NCBI GenBank assembly: GCA_035494015.1
Contig: DATJHJ010000134.1
Span: 1 to 17,813, forward strand
Direction of reading: 5' to 3'
Source: CADCTB01 sp035494015
Lineage (GTDB): Bacteria > Actinomycetota > Acidimicrobiia > Acidimicrobiales > AC-14
Length of the DNA stretch: 17,813 nt
Notes under the pieces: generated by a model
The model's input: the letters and a program-made list of their open reading frames with translations, nothing else
What the model was told of the DNA's origin: nothing
Databases searched by the model: none
Part shown: one piece after another, positions 6,136-12,825 of the stretch
Position numbering within the stretch: position 1 is the stretch's first letter
Layout: every line of letters begins with the position of its first letter
Program-made: the position numbers and the translations under genes

Positions 6136-6402
6136 CGGCCCTGCCCCTCGCGCTCGCCGTCATAATCCGCCCGGGTGTGACCCCGCTTCGGAGGGGCCGC
6201 CTTCACGGTAACTCCGGCGCACGCGGAACGGCGACCCATCCGACGTTTTTGCTTTACAGGGGGCGGCGCGAGTGGAAGAATCTGGTCCTTGCGCCGCTCG
6301 GCGCGTGGCATTCGGCGGACAGTTCTCCAAGCCCGCCTCTAGAAGCGCGGCGGTGGAGGAGGCGGCCCGAATTGGTACCGCGGGAACCAAGGAGGCATAC
6401 CG
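6136..6402. other. Divergent intergenic region
   Basis: The 267 bases between the PI-PLC-like and propeller genes must hold promoters for both. Toward the right gene, TTTACA (6253-6258) could be a -35, but the matching -10 (AAGAAT, 6276-6281) is weak. The ribosome site AAGGAGG at 6389-6395 belongs to the right gene. I see no hairpin, repeat or gene here. Confidence 0.4.
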
Positions 6403-8649
6403 ATGTCGAACGAAGGCGATGAGCAGGTGGTGGCGCCCGGCGGCCGGCGGTCGAAGTCGGACGTTCACCATGTCGGTCCGGGGGAGATGGTCACAGGAGA
6501 GGGGATGGTGGTCACCATGAACGACGCGCCCGCCGGGATGCGGCCGGAGTCGCCGGGTCACGACGCGGCCATCGCTGGCGGGCTCGCCGACGACGAGCCC
6601 GCCGGCATGCGGCCGGAGCCGATGTCGCAAGGGGATGCCGGACAGGCCGCGGCCGCGGCCATGGCTCCCGACCAGGGCGGCACGGACCTCGAGTCCGAGG
6701 CGGAGCCGGCGAAGCAGGCGCGGCCCGTGGTGGGCGCCGACGCGCCCGCCGGCATGCAGCCCCCATCGACGGCCGAGACAGTCGAGCACGGCGGGGCCAC
6801 GGTCGCCCAGGCGGCCGACGCCGAGCTGGTGCTCACCCCCGGGGGGTACCGGCACAAGTCCCTGGTGCACCGGATCGAGCCCGGCCACGTCCTGGACCAG
6901 GCCTCCGGGAACATTCGCCTCAACCATGAGGCGGGCCACGAGGTCATGGACTTCGGGCCGCTGAAGATCCGCCCCGGCGACCAGCCGCTCATGCCGGGGA
7001 ACGTGGCCCGGCACCCCGGCCTGGTTCCCGCCCTGGCCGAAGGCTGGATCAGCTACGCATCCTGGACGAACAACACCGGGCATCCGGTCACCCGGTTCGC
7101 GACCTCGTGGGTCGTCCCGCCCGCCCCGGCGACCGACCACGGCCAGACGATCTTCCTCTTCAACGGCATCCAGAACTCGACGATGATCTACCAGCCCGTG
7201 CTGCAGTGGGGCCGCTCCGCGGCCGGCGGCGGCAGTTACTGGTCCGTGGCCAGCTGGTACGCGGACGGCCAGGGAGGCCAGGCGTTCCATACCACCCTCC
7301 AGCAGGTGAACCCCGGCCAGGTGCTCGTCGGCGTGATGACCCAGACGGGCCAGTCGGGTTCGCAGTTCAGCTACAACTGCGAGTTCGTGGGCATCGCCAA
7401 TACGGGATTGCCCATCACCAATGTGCAGGAGCTGACCTGGAACATCGAGACGTTGGAGGCCTACGCCTGCCAGCAGTGCTCGGACTATCCGAACGCGAAC
7501 TTCACCGCGTTCTTCAACATCGATTTCCAGACCAGTGCCGGCAGGCCGGCGATCACGTGGTCCGCGGTCAACGCGGTGACCGACTGTGGGCAGAGCGCAC
7601 GGGTGGTGAGCAATGCGAACGCCGGCGGCGAGGTGGACATCTACTACACGGGCCGGGTGGCGTCCGCCGGGTCCACGGCCGCCATCAACAGCGACGGCCG
7701 CTTGGAGACGTTCGTGCGGGCCACCAACGGCTCCATGTGGAACATCTGGCAGGCCGTGCCCCACGCCGGCCCGTGGAGCCGCATCAACGGCTTGGGCGGG
7801 GTCGTGAAGGACCAGGTGTGCTCCGCCCTGAACACCGACGGGCGGCTCGAGATCTTCGGTATCGGCACCGACAACGCCGCGTACAACAACTGGCAGACCG
7901 CGGCGCACGCCGGGCCGTGGAGCGGGTGGAACCGGCTGGGCGGCTGGGTCTCGCGGTTGGCCGTCGCCTGCAACAGCGACGGGCGGCTGGAGCTGTTCGG
8001 TATCGGCGGCGACGGCGCCCTCTACAACATGTGGCAGACCGTCCCCCACGCCGGCCCGTGGAGCGGCTGGAACCGCCTCGGGGGCGTGGTCAAGGAGATC
8101 TGTGTCTCGTTGAACAGCGACGGCCGGCTGGAGGTGTTCGGGATCGGGTCCGACAACGCCCTCTACAACATTTGGCAGACCGTGCCGCACGCCGGGCCGT
8201 GGAGCGGTTGGAACCGGCTCGGCGGCTGGGTCTCCCAGATCGCGTCCACCGTGAACACCGACGGGCGCCTCGAGGTGTTCGGCATCGGCGGCGACGGCGC
8301 CCTCTACAACATGTGGCAGACCGTGCCGCACGCCGGCCCGTGGAGCGGTTGGAACCGCCTCGGTGGCTGGGTCTCGCAGATCGTGCCGCTCCGCAACAGT
8401 GACGGCCGTCTCGAGGTGTTCGCCATCGGCTCAGACCATGCCATGTACAACATGTGGCAGACCGTGCCGCACGCCGGCCCGTGGAGCGGCTGGAACCGCC
8501 TCGGCGGCTGGGTGAGCCAGATCTCGGGGGCGCTGAACTCCGACGGCCGGCTCGAGATGTTCGGCGTCGGAGCTGACGCCGACCTCTACAACATGTGGCA
8601 GACCGTCCCCCACGCCGGCCCCTGGAGCGGCTGGAACAAGCTCACCTAA
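6403..8649 (+). CDS. G1-type glutamic peptidase-like domain fused to seven-bladed PLL-type propeller lectin
   Basis: A 748-residue protein from ATG 6403, AAGGAGG seven bases upstream. Residues 1-190 are acidic and disordered-looking. They hold a duplicated motif (PGGRRSKSDVHHVGPG and PGGYRHKSLVHRIEPG) and three copies of a PAGM motif. Residues about 205-415 resemble fungal G1 (eqolisin) peptidases: VLQWG supplies Gln268, and NIETLEAY supplies Glu349, at the positions of the catalytic Gln53 and Glu136 of scytalidoglutamic peptidase; SYWSVASWYAD matches its Trp-rich strand. Residues about 419-748 are seven repeats of 46-48 residues (SDGRLEVFGIG, YNMWQTVPHAGPWSGWN), a propeller like the fucose-binding PLL lectins of Photorhabdus. 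No signal peptide is visible, so the export route is unknown. Peptidase activity is inferred. Confidence 0.78.
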   Translation: MSNEGDEQVVAPGGRRSKSDVHHVGPGEMVTGEGMVVTMNDAPAGMRPESPGHDAAIAGGLADDEPAGMRPEPMSQGDAGQAAAAAMAPDQGGTDLESEAEPAKQARPVVGADAPAGMQPPSTAETVEHGGATVAQAADAELVLTPGGYRHKSLVHRIEPGHVLDQASGNIRLNHEAGHEVMDFGPLKIRPGDQPLMPGNVARHPGLVPALAEGWISYASWTNNTGHPVTRFATSWVVPPAPATDHGQTIFLFNGIQNSTMIYQPVLQWGRSAAGGGSYWSVASWYADGQGGQAFHTTLQQVNPGQVLVGVMTQTGQSGSQFSYNCEFVGIANTGLPITNVQELTWNIETLEAYACQQCSDYPNANFTAFFNIDFQTSAGRPAITWSAVNAVTDCGQSARVVSNANAGGEVDIYYTGRVASAGSTAAINSDGRLETFVRATNGSMWNIWQAVPHAGPWSRINGLGGVVKDQVCSALNTDGRLEIFGIGTDNAAYNNWQTAAHAGPWSGWNRLGGWVSRLAVACNSDGRLELFGIGGDGALYNMWQTVPHAGPWSGWNRLGGVVKEICVSLNSDGRLEVFGIGSDNALYNIWQTVPHAGPWSGWNRLGGWVSQIASTVNTDGRLEVFGIGGDGALYNMWQTVPHAGPWSGWNRLGGWVSQIVPLRNSDGRLEVFAIGSDHAMYNMWQTVPHAGPWSGWNRLGGWVSQISGALNSDGRLEMFGVGADADLYNMWQTVPHAGPWSGWNKLT
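7657..8646 (+). repeat. Seven tandem propeller-blade repeats of about 141 bp
   Basis: Within the propeller gene, seven in-frame units begin at about 7657, 7801, 7945, 8086, 8227, 8368 and 8509. Units 2 to 7 are 48, 47, 47, 47, 47 and 46 codons. The segment encoding TVPHAGPWSGWN is nearly identical at DNA level in units 3-7, while units 1 and 2 differ more. This suggests recent duplication or gene conversion of the inner blades. Confidence 0.9.
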
Positions 8650-8653
8650 CCCC

Positions 8654-8705
8654 ACGCCGGGCTAGAAAGCCCGCAATGAACGCCGGGCTAGGAAGCCCGC
8701 AATGA
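8654..8705. repeat. Two tandem 26-bp units, each a small hairpin
   Basis: Units 8654-8679 and 8680-8705 differ at one base (AGAA or AGGA in the loop). Each forms a CGGGCT/AGCCCG stem with a 4-nt loop. They lie between convergent genes, and the minus-strand BON gene ends inside the second unit. A bidirectional terminator or a small palindromic repeat is likely. Confidence 0.7.
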
Positions 8706-9173
8706 TGCCGCCTTGTTCGGGGCCGGCGTGCCCGGCGTGTGCAGGAAGCTCTGCACCAAGAGCACGCCGGGCACGGTCTGGGCCGCATCCTCCACCGCCT
8801 TCATGGCATCGCGGCTGGGGAGCTGGCCCCGCAGGGTGACCACGCGGTCGACGGCCTCGATGGTCACGTCCTTGGTCTCCACGTCGATCGTGGCCAGCAC
8901 CTGCTCGACGGCCCGCACGACCTCGACGTCGTCCACCGGGTGGGGCACGCCGCCGCCCCGGGCCTTGACCATCTCGCCCATGGCCACGTCGGCCTCGTGC
9001 TGGGCCTTGCGCTCGGCGTCCACCTCCCGGCGGCGGAGCCGGGACTGCACCTTGTCGCGGGTCTCGGCCCGCCGGCCGGCACCGCTGTCCGGGTCGAAGA
9101 AGTAGGCGGCCGCCGCTCCCGCCCCCGATACCAGGGCGATCCGGAACAACCTGCGTCGCAGCCTTCGGAACAT
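8688..9173 (-). CDS. BON-domain membrane-anchored protein
   Basis: A 161-residue protein. A basic N-terminus (MFRRLRRRLFRI) leads into one short membrane helix ending in AYFFDPDSGAGRR, a motif common in small actinobacterial envelope proteins, followed by a charged, coiled-coil-like stretch (RDKVQSRLRRREVDAERK). Residues about 80-150 form a BON domain (DVEVVRAVEQVL, VTIEAVDRVVTLRGQLPS, VPGVLLVQSFLH), a fold found in OsmY and linked to phospholipid or envelope binding under stress. ATG 9173 has a strong site (GGGAGGT) a few bases upstream. Its last codons and stop lie in the second tandem hairpin unit. It is separated from the LigD-type gene by two hairpins, so it probably has its own transcript. 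Confidence 0.8.
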   Translation of the reverse strand: MFRRLRRRLFRIALVSGAGAAAAYFFDPDSGAGRRAETRDKVQSRLRRREVDAERKAQHEADVAMGEMVKARGGGVPHPVDDVEVVRAVEQVLATIDVETKDVTIEAVDRVVTLRGQLPSRDAMKAVEDAAQTVPGVLLVQSFLHTPGTPAPNKAASLRAS

Positions 9174-9207
9174 CGACTACCTCCCGTGTCGGTCAGGTGG
9201 CCTCGGC

Positions 9208-9231
9208 GCCGGGCACGCCCTGGTGCCCGGC
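9208..9231. terminator. Nine-bp hairpin next to a long palindrome
   Basis: GCCGGGCAC (9208-9216) pairs perfectly with GTGCCCGGC (9223-9231) around GCCCTG. It directly adjoins the 21-bp hairpin at 9233-9280. Together they lie after the LigD-type gene and before the BON gene, both read leftward, so they probably end or process the LigD transcript. Confidence 0.5.
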
Positions 9232-9232
9232 A

Positions 9233-9280
9233 GCGTTTGGCAGATCCGGCGCGCCGTGACGCGCTGGATCTGCCAAACGC
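9233..9280. terminator. Long 21-bp stem-loop after the LigD-type gene
   Basis: Fifteen perfect base pairs (GCGTTTGGCAGATCC at 9233-9247 with 9266-9280) continue through one G-T pair into five more, leaving a 6-nt loop (9254-9259). There is no T run on either side. It begins about 50 bases after the LigD-type stop, so a terminator or mRNA-end structure is likely. A small palindromic mobile repeat is the alternative. Confidence 0.55.
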
Positions 9281-9331
9281 CGCGTCGACCGGTCATCGGA
9301 CCTACCTACCCGGAAGGAGCCGGGGCGAACA

Positions 9332-10936
9332 TCACAGCTTGGGCAGCTGCTGGTGGCGGCCGATTAAGGGGGCGAGGGGGTCGCCGTCGGTGGCCAGGCG
9401 GTCGAGGACGGTCCGCAGGGTCCAGCAGTCGGGGCGCAGCCCGTCGTCGTCCAGCTCCTCCCAGCGGATGGGGACCGACACCGGCCCGCCCGGGGCCGGC
9501 CGGGGGGAGAACGGGGCGACCAGGGTCTTGTTGATGGCGTTCTGGGTGTAGTCGAGGCGGGCCAGGCCCTCCCGGCGGTCCTTGTGCCACTCCCAGCTGA
9601 TCAGCTCGGGGACGGTGTGGCCTACGGCCCGGGACACCTTCTCCACCCAGGCCCGGGTATCGGCGAAGGTGTACTGGGGGGCGATGGGAACCCAGATCTG
9701 GATCCCCCGCTGGCCCGTGACCTTCGGCATGCCGACCACGCCGAGGTGCTGCAGGGCGGTCCGGTACAGGCGGGCGAGCACGAGGACGTCGGCGAACGTG
9801 CTGGTCGGGCCGGGGTCGATGTCGATCAGGGCCCAGGTCGGGCGGTGGACGTCCGGCAGGCGCGACGTCCACGCGTGCAGCTCCAGCCCGCCGAAGTTGG
9901 CCATCCAGGCCAGGGCGGGAACGCTGTCCACCACCGCGTAGCAGGTGGTCTCGCCCGGGTCGGCCTCCGGGTTGCGCCACTGCTGCAGCCAGTCCGGGGC
10001 GTGGCTGGGCACCTCCTTGTGCCAGAAGCCGGGCTTGTCGACCCCGTCCGGGTAGCGGTGCAGGTTGACGGGCCGGTCGTACAGGTAGGGCAGCATGAAG
10101 GGGGCGACGCGGGCGTAGTAGCGGACCACCTCCCGCTTGGTGACCGGCGGCTCGGGCCCGCGCCCGGGGAACAGGATCTTGTCCAGGTTGGTCAGCCGCA
10201 GCTCCCGGCCCTGCAGCAGCCAGGTCCCGCCCTGGCCCAGGGCGTCGAGGGCGGCCAGCTCGTCGGCGGTGGGCCCCTCCCACCGGGGCACGGCGGCGGC
10301 GCCCAGGGGGATGGAGGCCTCGGCCGCCGGCAGGTCGCTGCGCCACAGGGCCTCGGGGGCGGCGGCCACCTCGTCGTTGGTCAGCCCGCTCTTCACCGAC
10401 CGGGGGTGCTCCTCGGGGTCCCAGCCGGGGACGGCGGCGTCGTCGTTCTTGTGGAGCAGCAGCCACTGCTCCTTGCCCGACGTGTCGCGGTCGCGCCGGA
10501 CGAGCACGAACCGCCCGGCCAGCTTCTCGCCGTGCAGGTCGAAGTGGAGGTCGCCCTTCTCGATGGACTTCAGGGGGTCCTCGGGCTTGCCCGGCGCCCA
10601 CGTGCCCCAGTCCCACACCACCACGTCGCCCCCGCCGTACTCGCCCTTGGGGATGACGCCCTCGAAGTCGAAGTACTCGACCGGGTGGTCCTCGACGTGG
10701 ACGGCCAGCTGGCGGGCCTTGGGGTCGAGGGTGGGCCCGTGGGGGACGGCCCAGCTGACCAGCACCCCGGCCATCTCCAGGCGCAGGTCGTAGTGCAGCC
10801 GCCGGGCCCGATGGCGCTGGACGACGAACCGGTTCGAGCCGGTGGGGGCGACCGTGCCCGCGCCTGCCGGCTCGGCCGTAACCGAGAAGTCCCGCTTGGC
10901 CCGGTAGGTCGCCAGCCGTTCCTGCGGGTCGCTCAT
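9332..10936 (-). CDS. LigD-type 3'-phosphoesterase and polymerase protein without ligase domain
   Basis: A 534-residue DNA-repair protein. The N-terminal phosphoesterase has HRARRLHYD, placing His42, His48 and Asp50 at the same numbers as the Pseudomonas LigD active site, plus H84 in HVEDHP; it trims 3' ends for joining. Residues about 270-534 form the archaeo-eukaryotic-primase-like polymerase: LTNLDKILFPG, the metal-binding pair in ALIDIDPGP, TGQRGIQIWVP and YTQNAINKTLVAPFSPRP. This domain fills gaps during non-homologous end joining, usually with Ku and a ligase. Neither Ku nor a ligase domain is encoded here, so a separate ligase must act if the pathway works. ATG 10936 was chosen because MSDPQERLATYRAKRDF matches family N-termini; the frame stays open upstream to 11065. 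Confidence 0.88.
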   Translation of the reverse strand: MSDPQERLATYRAKRDFSVTAEPAGAGTVAPTGSNRFVVQRHRARRLHYDLRLEMAGVLVSWAVPHGPTLDPKARQLAVHVEDHPVEYFDFEGVIPKGEYGGGDVVVWDWGTWAPGKPEDPLKSIEKGDLHFDLHGEKLAGRFVLVRRDRDTSGKEQWLLLHKNDDAAVPGWDPEEHPRSVKSGLTNDEVAAAPEALWRSDLPAAEASIPLGAAAVPRWEGPTADELAALDALGQGGTWLLQGRELRLTNLDKILFPGRGPEPPVTKREVVRYYARVAPFMLPYLYDRPVNLHRYPDGVDKPGFWHKEVPSHAPDWLQQWRNPEADPGETTCYAVVDSVPALAWMANFGGLELHAWTSRLPDVHRPTWALIDIDPGPTSTFADVLVLARLYRTALQHLGVVGMPKVTGQRGIQIWVPIAPQYTFADTRAWVEKVSRAVGHTVPELISWEWHKDRREGLARLDYTQNAINKTLVAPFSPRPAPGGPVSVPIRWEELDDDGLRPDCWTLRTVLDRLATDGDPLAPLIGRHQQLPKL

Positions 10937-11201
10937 TCCTGCACCATCCCCGGTGAGGCGTCCACCACTACAGCGAGTTCCTGCAGAGCCGGTCTTGCTC
11001 CTCGGTGACGCGCGGGGGATGGCCATGGTAGCGAGCCGCTTGACAGCCAGCGTGAGAACCGCCACCCCGGATGCACCGAGGCCCCGAGACCGCCCTTAAG
11101 GACATGCCCGGCCAGGGCCGAACAATGAGCGAGCGGCAGCAGGTCCCCGAGACCGCTGCGTGAACCACAGCGCGAGGAGGAAGGAGAGGAACAGGATGTA
11201 G
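10937..11201. other. Intergenic region with no recognisable gene
   Basis: No frame here reads like protein. It should hold the promoter of the LigD-type gene (leftward). A perfect plus-strand TTGACA at 11040-11045 has no matching -10 at the right distance. The right end passes into transposase remnants. Confidence 0.3.
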
Positions 11202-11590
11202 GTCGGATGGCGCTGGGCTTCGCAGACCCGCGACACCTCGGTGATGGAGGCTGAGGGCGCCATCGTCGACGGCTGGGGACTCGATGCCGAGGTCGCCGCC
11301 ACCAACGAGCTCTCGGCGCTGCTGGGGCGGCACTTGTGAGTAGTCACGGTTCTCGCCCGACTGGACTCCTAGATCGCTCTCGACTTCTTGGACGACTACC
11401 CCACGCCGGCAGCGGCCCCCCGCCCCCGCGAACCCCGGATCAAGATGTTCTGCCGCCCTCACTCCTACTGCGGACGGCGCAGTCCGGCCGTGCTCCTCGA
11501 ACGGCTGGGCGCCGCCCCCGAGCCGACCCAGGCCCCCTCGCCGGAGATCGTGGCCGAGCTGGTGCGGGCCCTGGGCCTGCTGGACCGTCC
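11202..11590 (+). pseudogene. IS110-family transposase fragment with in-frame stops
   Basis: One plus-strand frame reads through NELSALLGRHL, a TGA (11337-11339), VVTVLARLDS, a TAG (11370-11372), then IALDFLDDYPTPAAA, FCRPHSYCGRRSPAVLLERL and IVAELVRALGLLD. The segments after the first stop match the middle region of IS110 transposases (YPTP, YCGRRSP, LLERLRAAP-like). The catalytic N-terminal DEDD part and the C-terminal Ser domain are missing. It is a dead internal piece. It ends where a minus-strand IS630 remnant begins, so one element has probably cut into the other. The stretch before NELSALL is less certain. Confidence 0.6.
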
Positions 11591-11684
11591 GGTACCGAGC
11601 CGACGTCGAGCGGGCCAGGCGGTCGAGGGCCGACCGCTGGTCGTCGGTCAGGGACAAGGGCGCCGCGGGGGCTGGCATGGTCAA
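11575..11684 (-). pseudogene. N-terminal fragment of an IS630-family transposase
   Basis: Reading leftward from TTG 11684 (or ATG 11678), about 36 codons match the start of IS630 transposases, including LTDDQRSALDRLARSTSARY and the following RTVQQA, the first helix-turn-helix region. The match ends at about 11575, where the sequence passes into the plus-strand IS110 fragment. No DDE catalytic domain follows. It is a truncated remnant; the element's left end should lie near 11690-11720, where base composition also changes. Confidence 0.55.
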
Positions 11685-11812
11685 CGTCTTGCCAGCCTAG
11701 AGCTATTCAACCTATTTCAGGGACGGATGACGGGGGGGGTTGGCTTAGGAAACTCACAGGATCAGCTTTTACCCGGCGCCGCTGGGCCCATACCCCGTCC
11801 TTTAAGCGGCGG

Positions 11813-12145
11813 CTATAACGGCGGCATCAACAGCCTTCCGCTTGGTGATAGCCGTACAATATGGCCTTCCCGCGAGAAACATTCCCTGAGGCGTTGTATG
11901 ATTGTTCGACGAATATTATTCCGTACGGCTGCCAAATCGTGGGACTTGCTCGACAAGACAGCCTCCCTTAGAGCAGCGTAGGCTGTCTTGTCAACTAGCT
12001 CGTCAGCCAGACCCCGGTCATAGAACCTATGTGCGATGGGTGGCACCATGGCCGAAAGGGCTTCCACCAGCCGATCACCTATTGGTGCCTCGCTTGTGGT
12101 GACGTATGTTTGCAGGAGGTGCTCTATCTCGTTCTCATTCACCAT
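11813..12145 (-). CDS. Small AT-richer protein, faintly like sigma-70 region 2
   Basis: A 110-residue protein in a stretch clearly lower in GC than its surroundings. It has an acidic start (MVNENEIEHLLQTY), a middle segment LADELVDKTAYAALREA and a basic helix AVRNNIRRTIIQRLRE. The order of an acidic helix and then a basic DNA-binding-like helix resembles region 2 of small sigma factors, but no region 4 follows, so it is either a different family or truncated. ATG 12145 has AGAGGGA upstream. It follows the frameshifted lipoprotein by 29 bases and could have shared its transcript. Its composition suggests horizontal origin. The sigma resemblance is only a hint. Confidence 0.5.
   Translation of the reverse strand: MVNENEIEHLLQTYVTTSEAPIGDRLVEALSAMVPPIAHRFYDRGLADELVDKTAYAALREAVLSSKSHDLAAVRNNIRRTIIQRLRECFSREGHIVRLSPSGRLLMPPL
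11952..11992. repeat. 12-bp inverted repeat inside the small gene
   Basis: GACAAGACAGCC (11952-11963) and its perfect complement GGCTGTCTTGTC (11981-11992) are separated by 17 bases. Both arms lie within the 11813-12145 coding frame. It could be an operator-like site, an mRNA structure or chance; no neighbouring copies were seen. Confidence 0.5.
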
Positions 12146-12174
12146 GTATCATTCCCTCTGCGGCCTGCGCGATA

Positions 12175-12473
12175 TTAGATCGCGAAGCAGTCTGGATCCG
12201 TGTCTCCGTACTCGCCCGTCTGAGATTTGTACACTGAGACCACCACGCATACCCAAGACGGCGAGTAGCCGTAGGCAGAATTCGTGACCGCGATGCACGT
12301 CTCGTCGCCATCACCAGCGCCAACGACTGTGGCGGCTTCGTGTCGAGACGGCGCCTGCATAACCGAGTCTGGCGCGGTTTGATTGGCTTCGGCGCCACTC
12401 ACAGACGCGCCCGAGCAGCCATGGCCGAAAGGGCAAGGATTACTACTCCTACGCGGCTCTTCCTGAGTGTCAT
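12175..12473 (-). pseudogene. Small lipoprotein gene broken by a frameshift
   Basis: ATG 12473 has an excellent ribosome site (AAGGAG at 12482-12487, eight-base spacing) and opens MTLRKSRVGVVILALSAMAA, a classic signal peptide. That frame stops at 12399-12401. Moving one base back at about 12417 continues as CSGASVSGAEANQTAPDS and on to CVVVSVYKSQTGEYGDTD, ending at 12175. Joined, the two parts form a lipoprotein of about 100 residues with the lipid-bearing Cys just after the hydrophobic core. The break is either a real one-base deletion or a sequencing error. Two further cysteines (ETCIAV, WVCVVV) may form a disulfide. It lies upstream of the small AT-richer gene. No family is recognised. 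Confidence 0.55.
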
Positions 12474-12752
12474 GAATGTGGCTCCTTCTGGGTTCTGGAA
12501 TTAGACGCGTCGAATTTGCGCTGGCTCGGAAAGCCGCCGCCCGCCGAAAGCCGCCGCCCGCTCCTATGTGCTGAGCACCATACTCCCGCCGCCATACATG
12601 CCGCATCTCTAAGCACTTCCCCGCCGGAGCTCCTCCGAGACAAGAATCAATGGCGTCACGGAGGCGCCTTGCCTCCCCACCTTCCCCCTCGAAATAGGCC
12701 TTTAAACGTCGATCCACCGATTGACCTGAGCTGACGCGGCCGCGTATCCGCG
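12474..12752. other. Region without an assured gene
   Basis: A minus-strand frame from GTG 12717 (start reading DRRLKAYFEGEGGEARRLRD) runs into the lipoprotein region, but it lacks a good ribosome site and its later part is low-complexity. I leave it unassigned. The rest holds a 17-bp tandem repeat and, to the left, the ribosome site of the lipoprotein gene. Confidence 0.3.
12529..12562. repeat. 17-bp tandem duplication
   Basis: GAAAGCCGCCGCCCGCC (12529-12545) is followed immediately by the same sequence ending in T (12546-12562). It is probably a replication-slippage product in non-coding or decayed DNA. Confidence 0.75.
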
Positions 12753-12824
12753 GAAAGTGCCTCCTGAGCAGCGACGATGACGGTGCTTGATGTCGTCGGA
12801 GCCGCCAGCGCAGGAGGCACTTTC
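12753..12824 (+). repeat. 14-bp inverted repeat covering the IS1380 ribosome site
   Basis: GAAAGTGCCTCCTG (12753-12766) is perfectly complementary to CAGGAGGCACTTTC (12811-12824), with 44 bases between. A nested pair, CGACGA (12772-12777) and TCGTCG (12793-12798), extends the hairpin. The AGGAGG ribosome site (12812-12817) of the transposase fragment lies in the right arm and would be hidden in RNA that reads through from outside. The repeat is also a candidate terminal repeat of the element. Confidence 0.65.
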
Positions 12825-12825
12825 A

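Noticed and set aside
6160..8331. 723-codon open frame on the minus strand
   Set aside because: It mirrors the propeller gene; its apparent repeats are the antisense of the blade repeats.
7657..8646. CRISPR-like array
   Set aside because: The regular repeats are in-frame protein repeats of 141 bp without spacers.
11040..11068. Plus-strand promoter from a perfect TTGACA
   Set aside because: No -10-like hexamer lies 16-18 bases downstream, and no plus-strand intact gene follows.
12175..12717. A single 180-residue gene from GTG 12717
   Set aside because: The lipoprotein start at 12473 has a far better ribosome site and signal peptide; the joined frame through both parts seems accidental in its first half.
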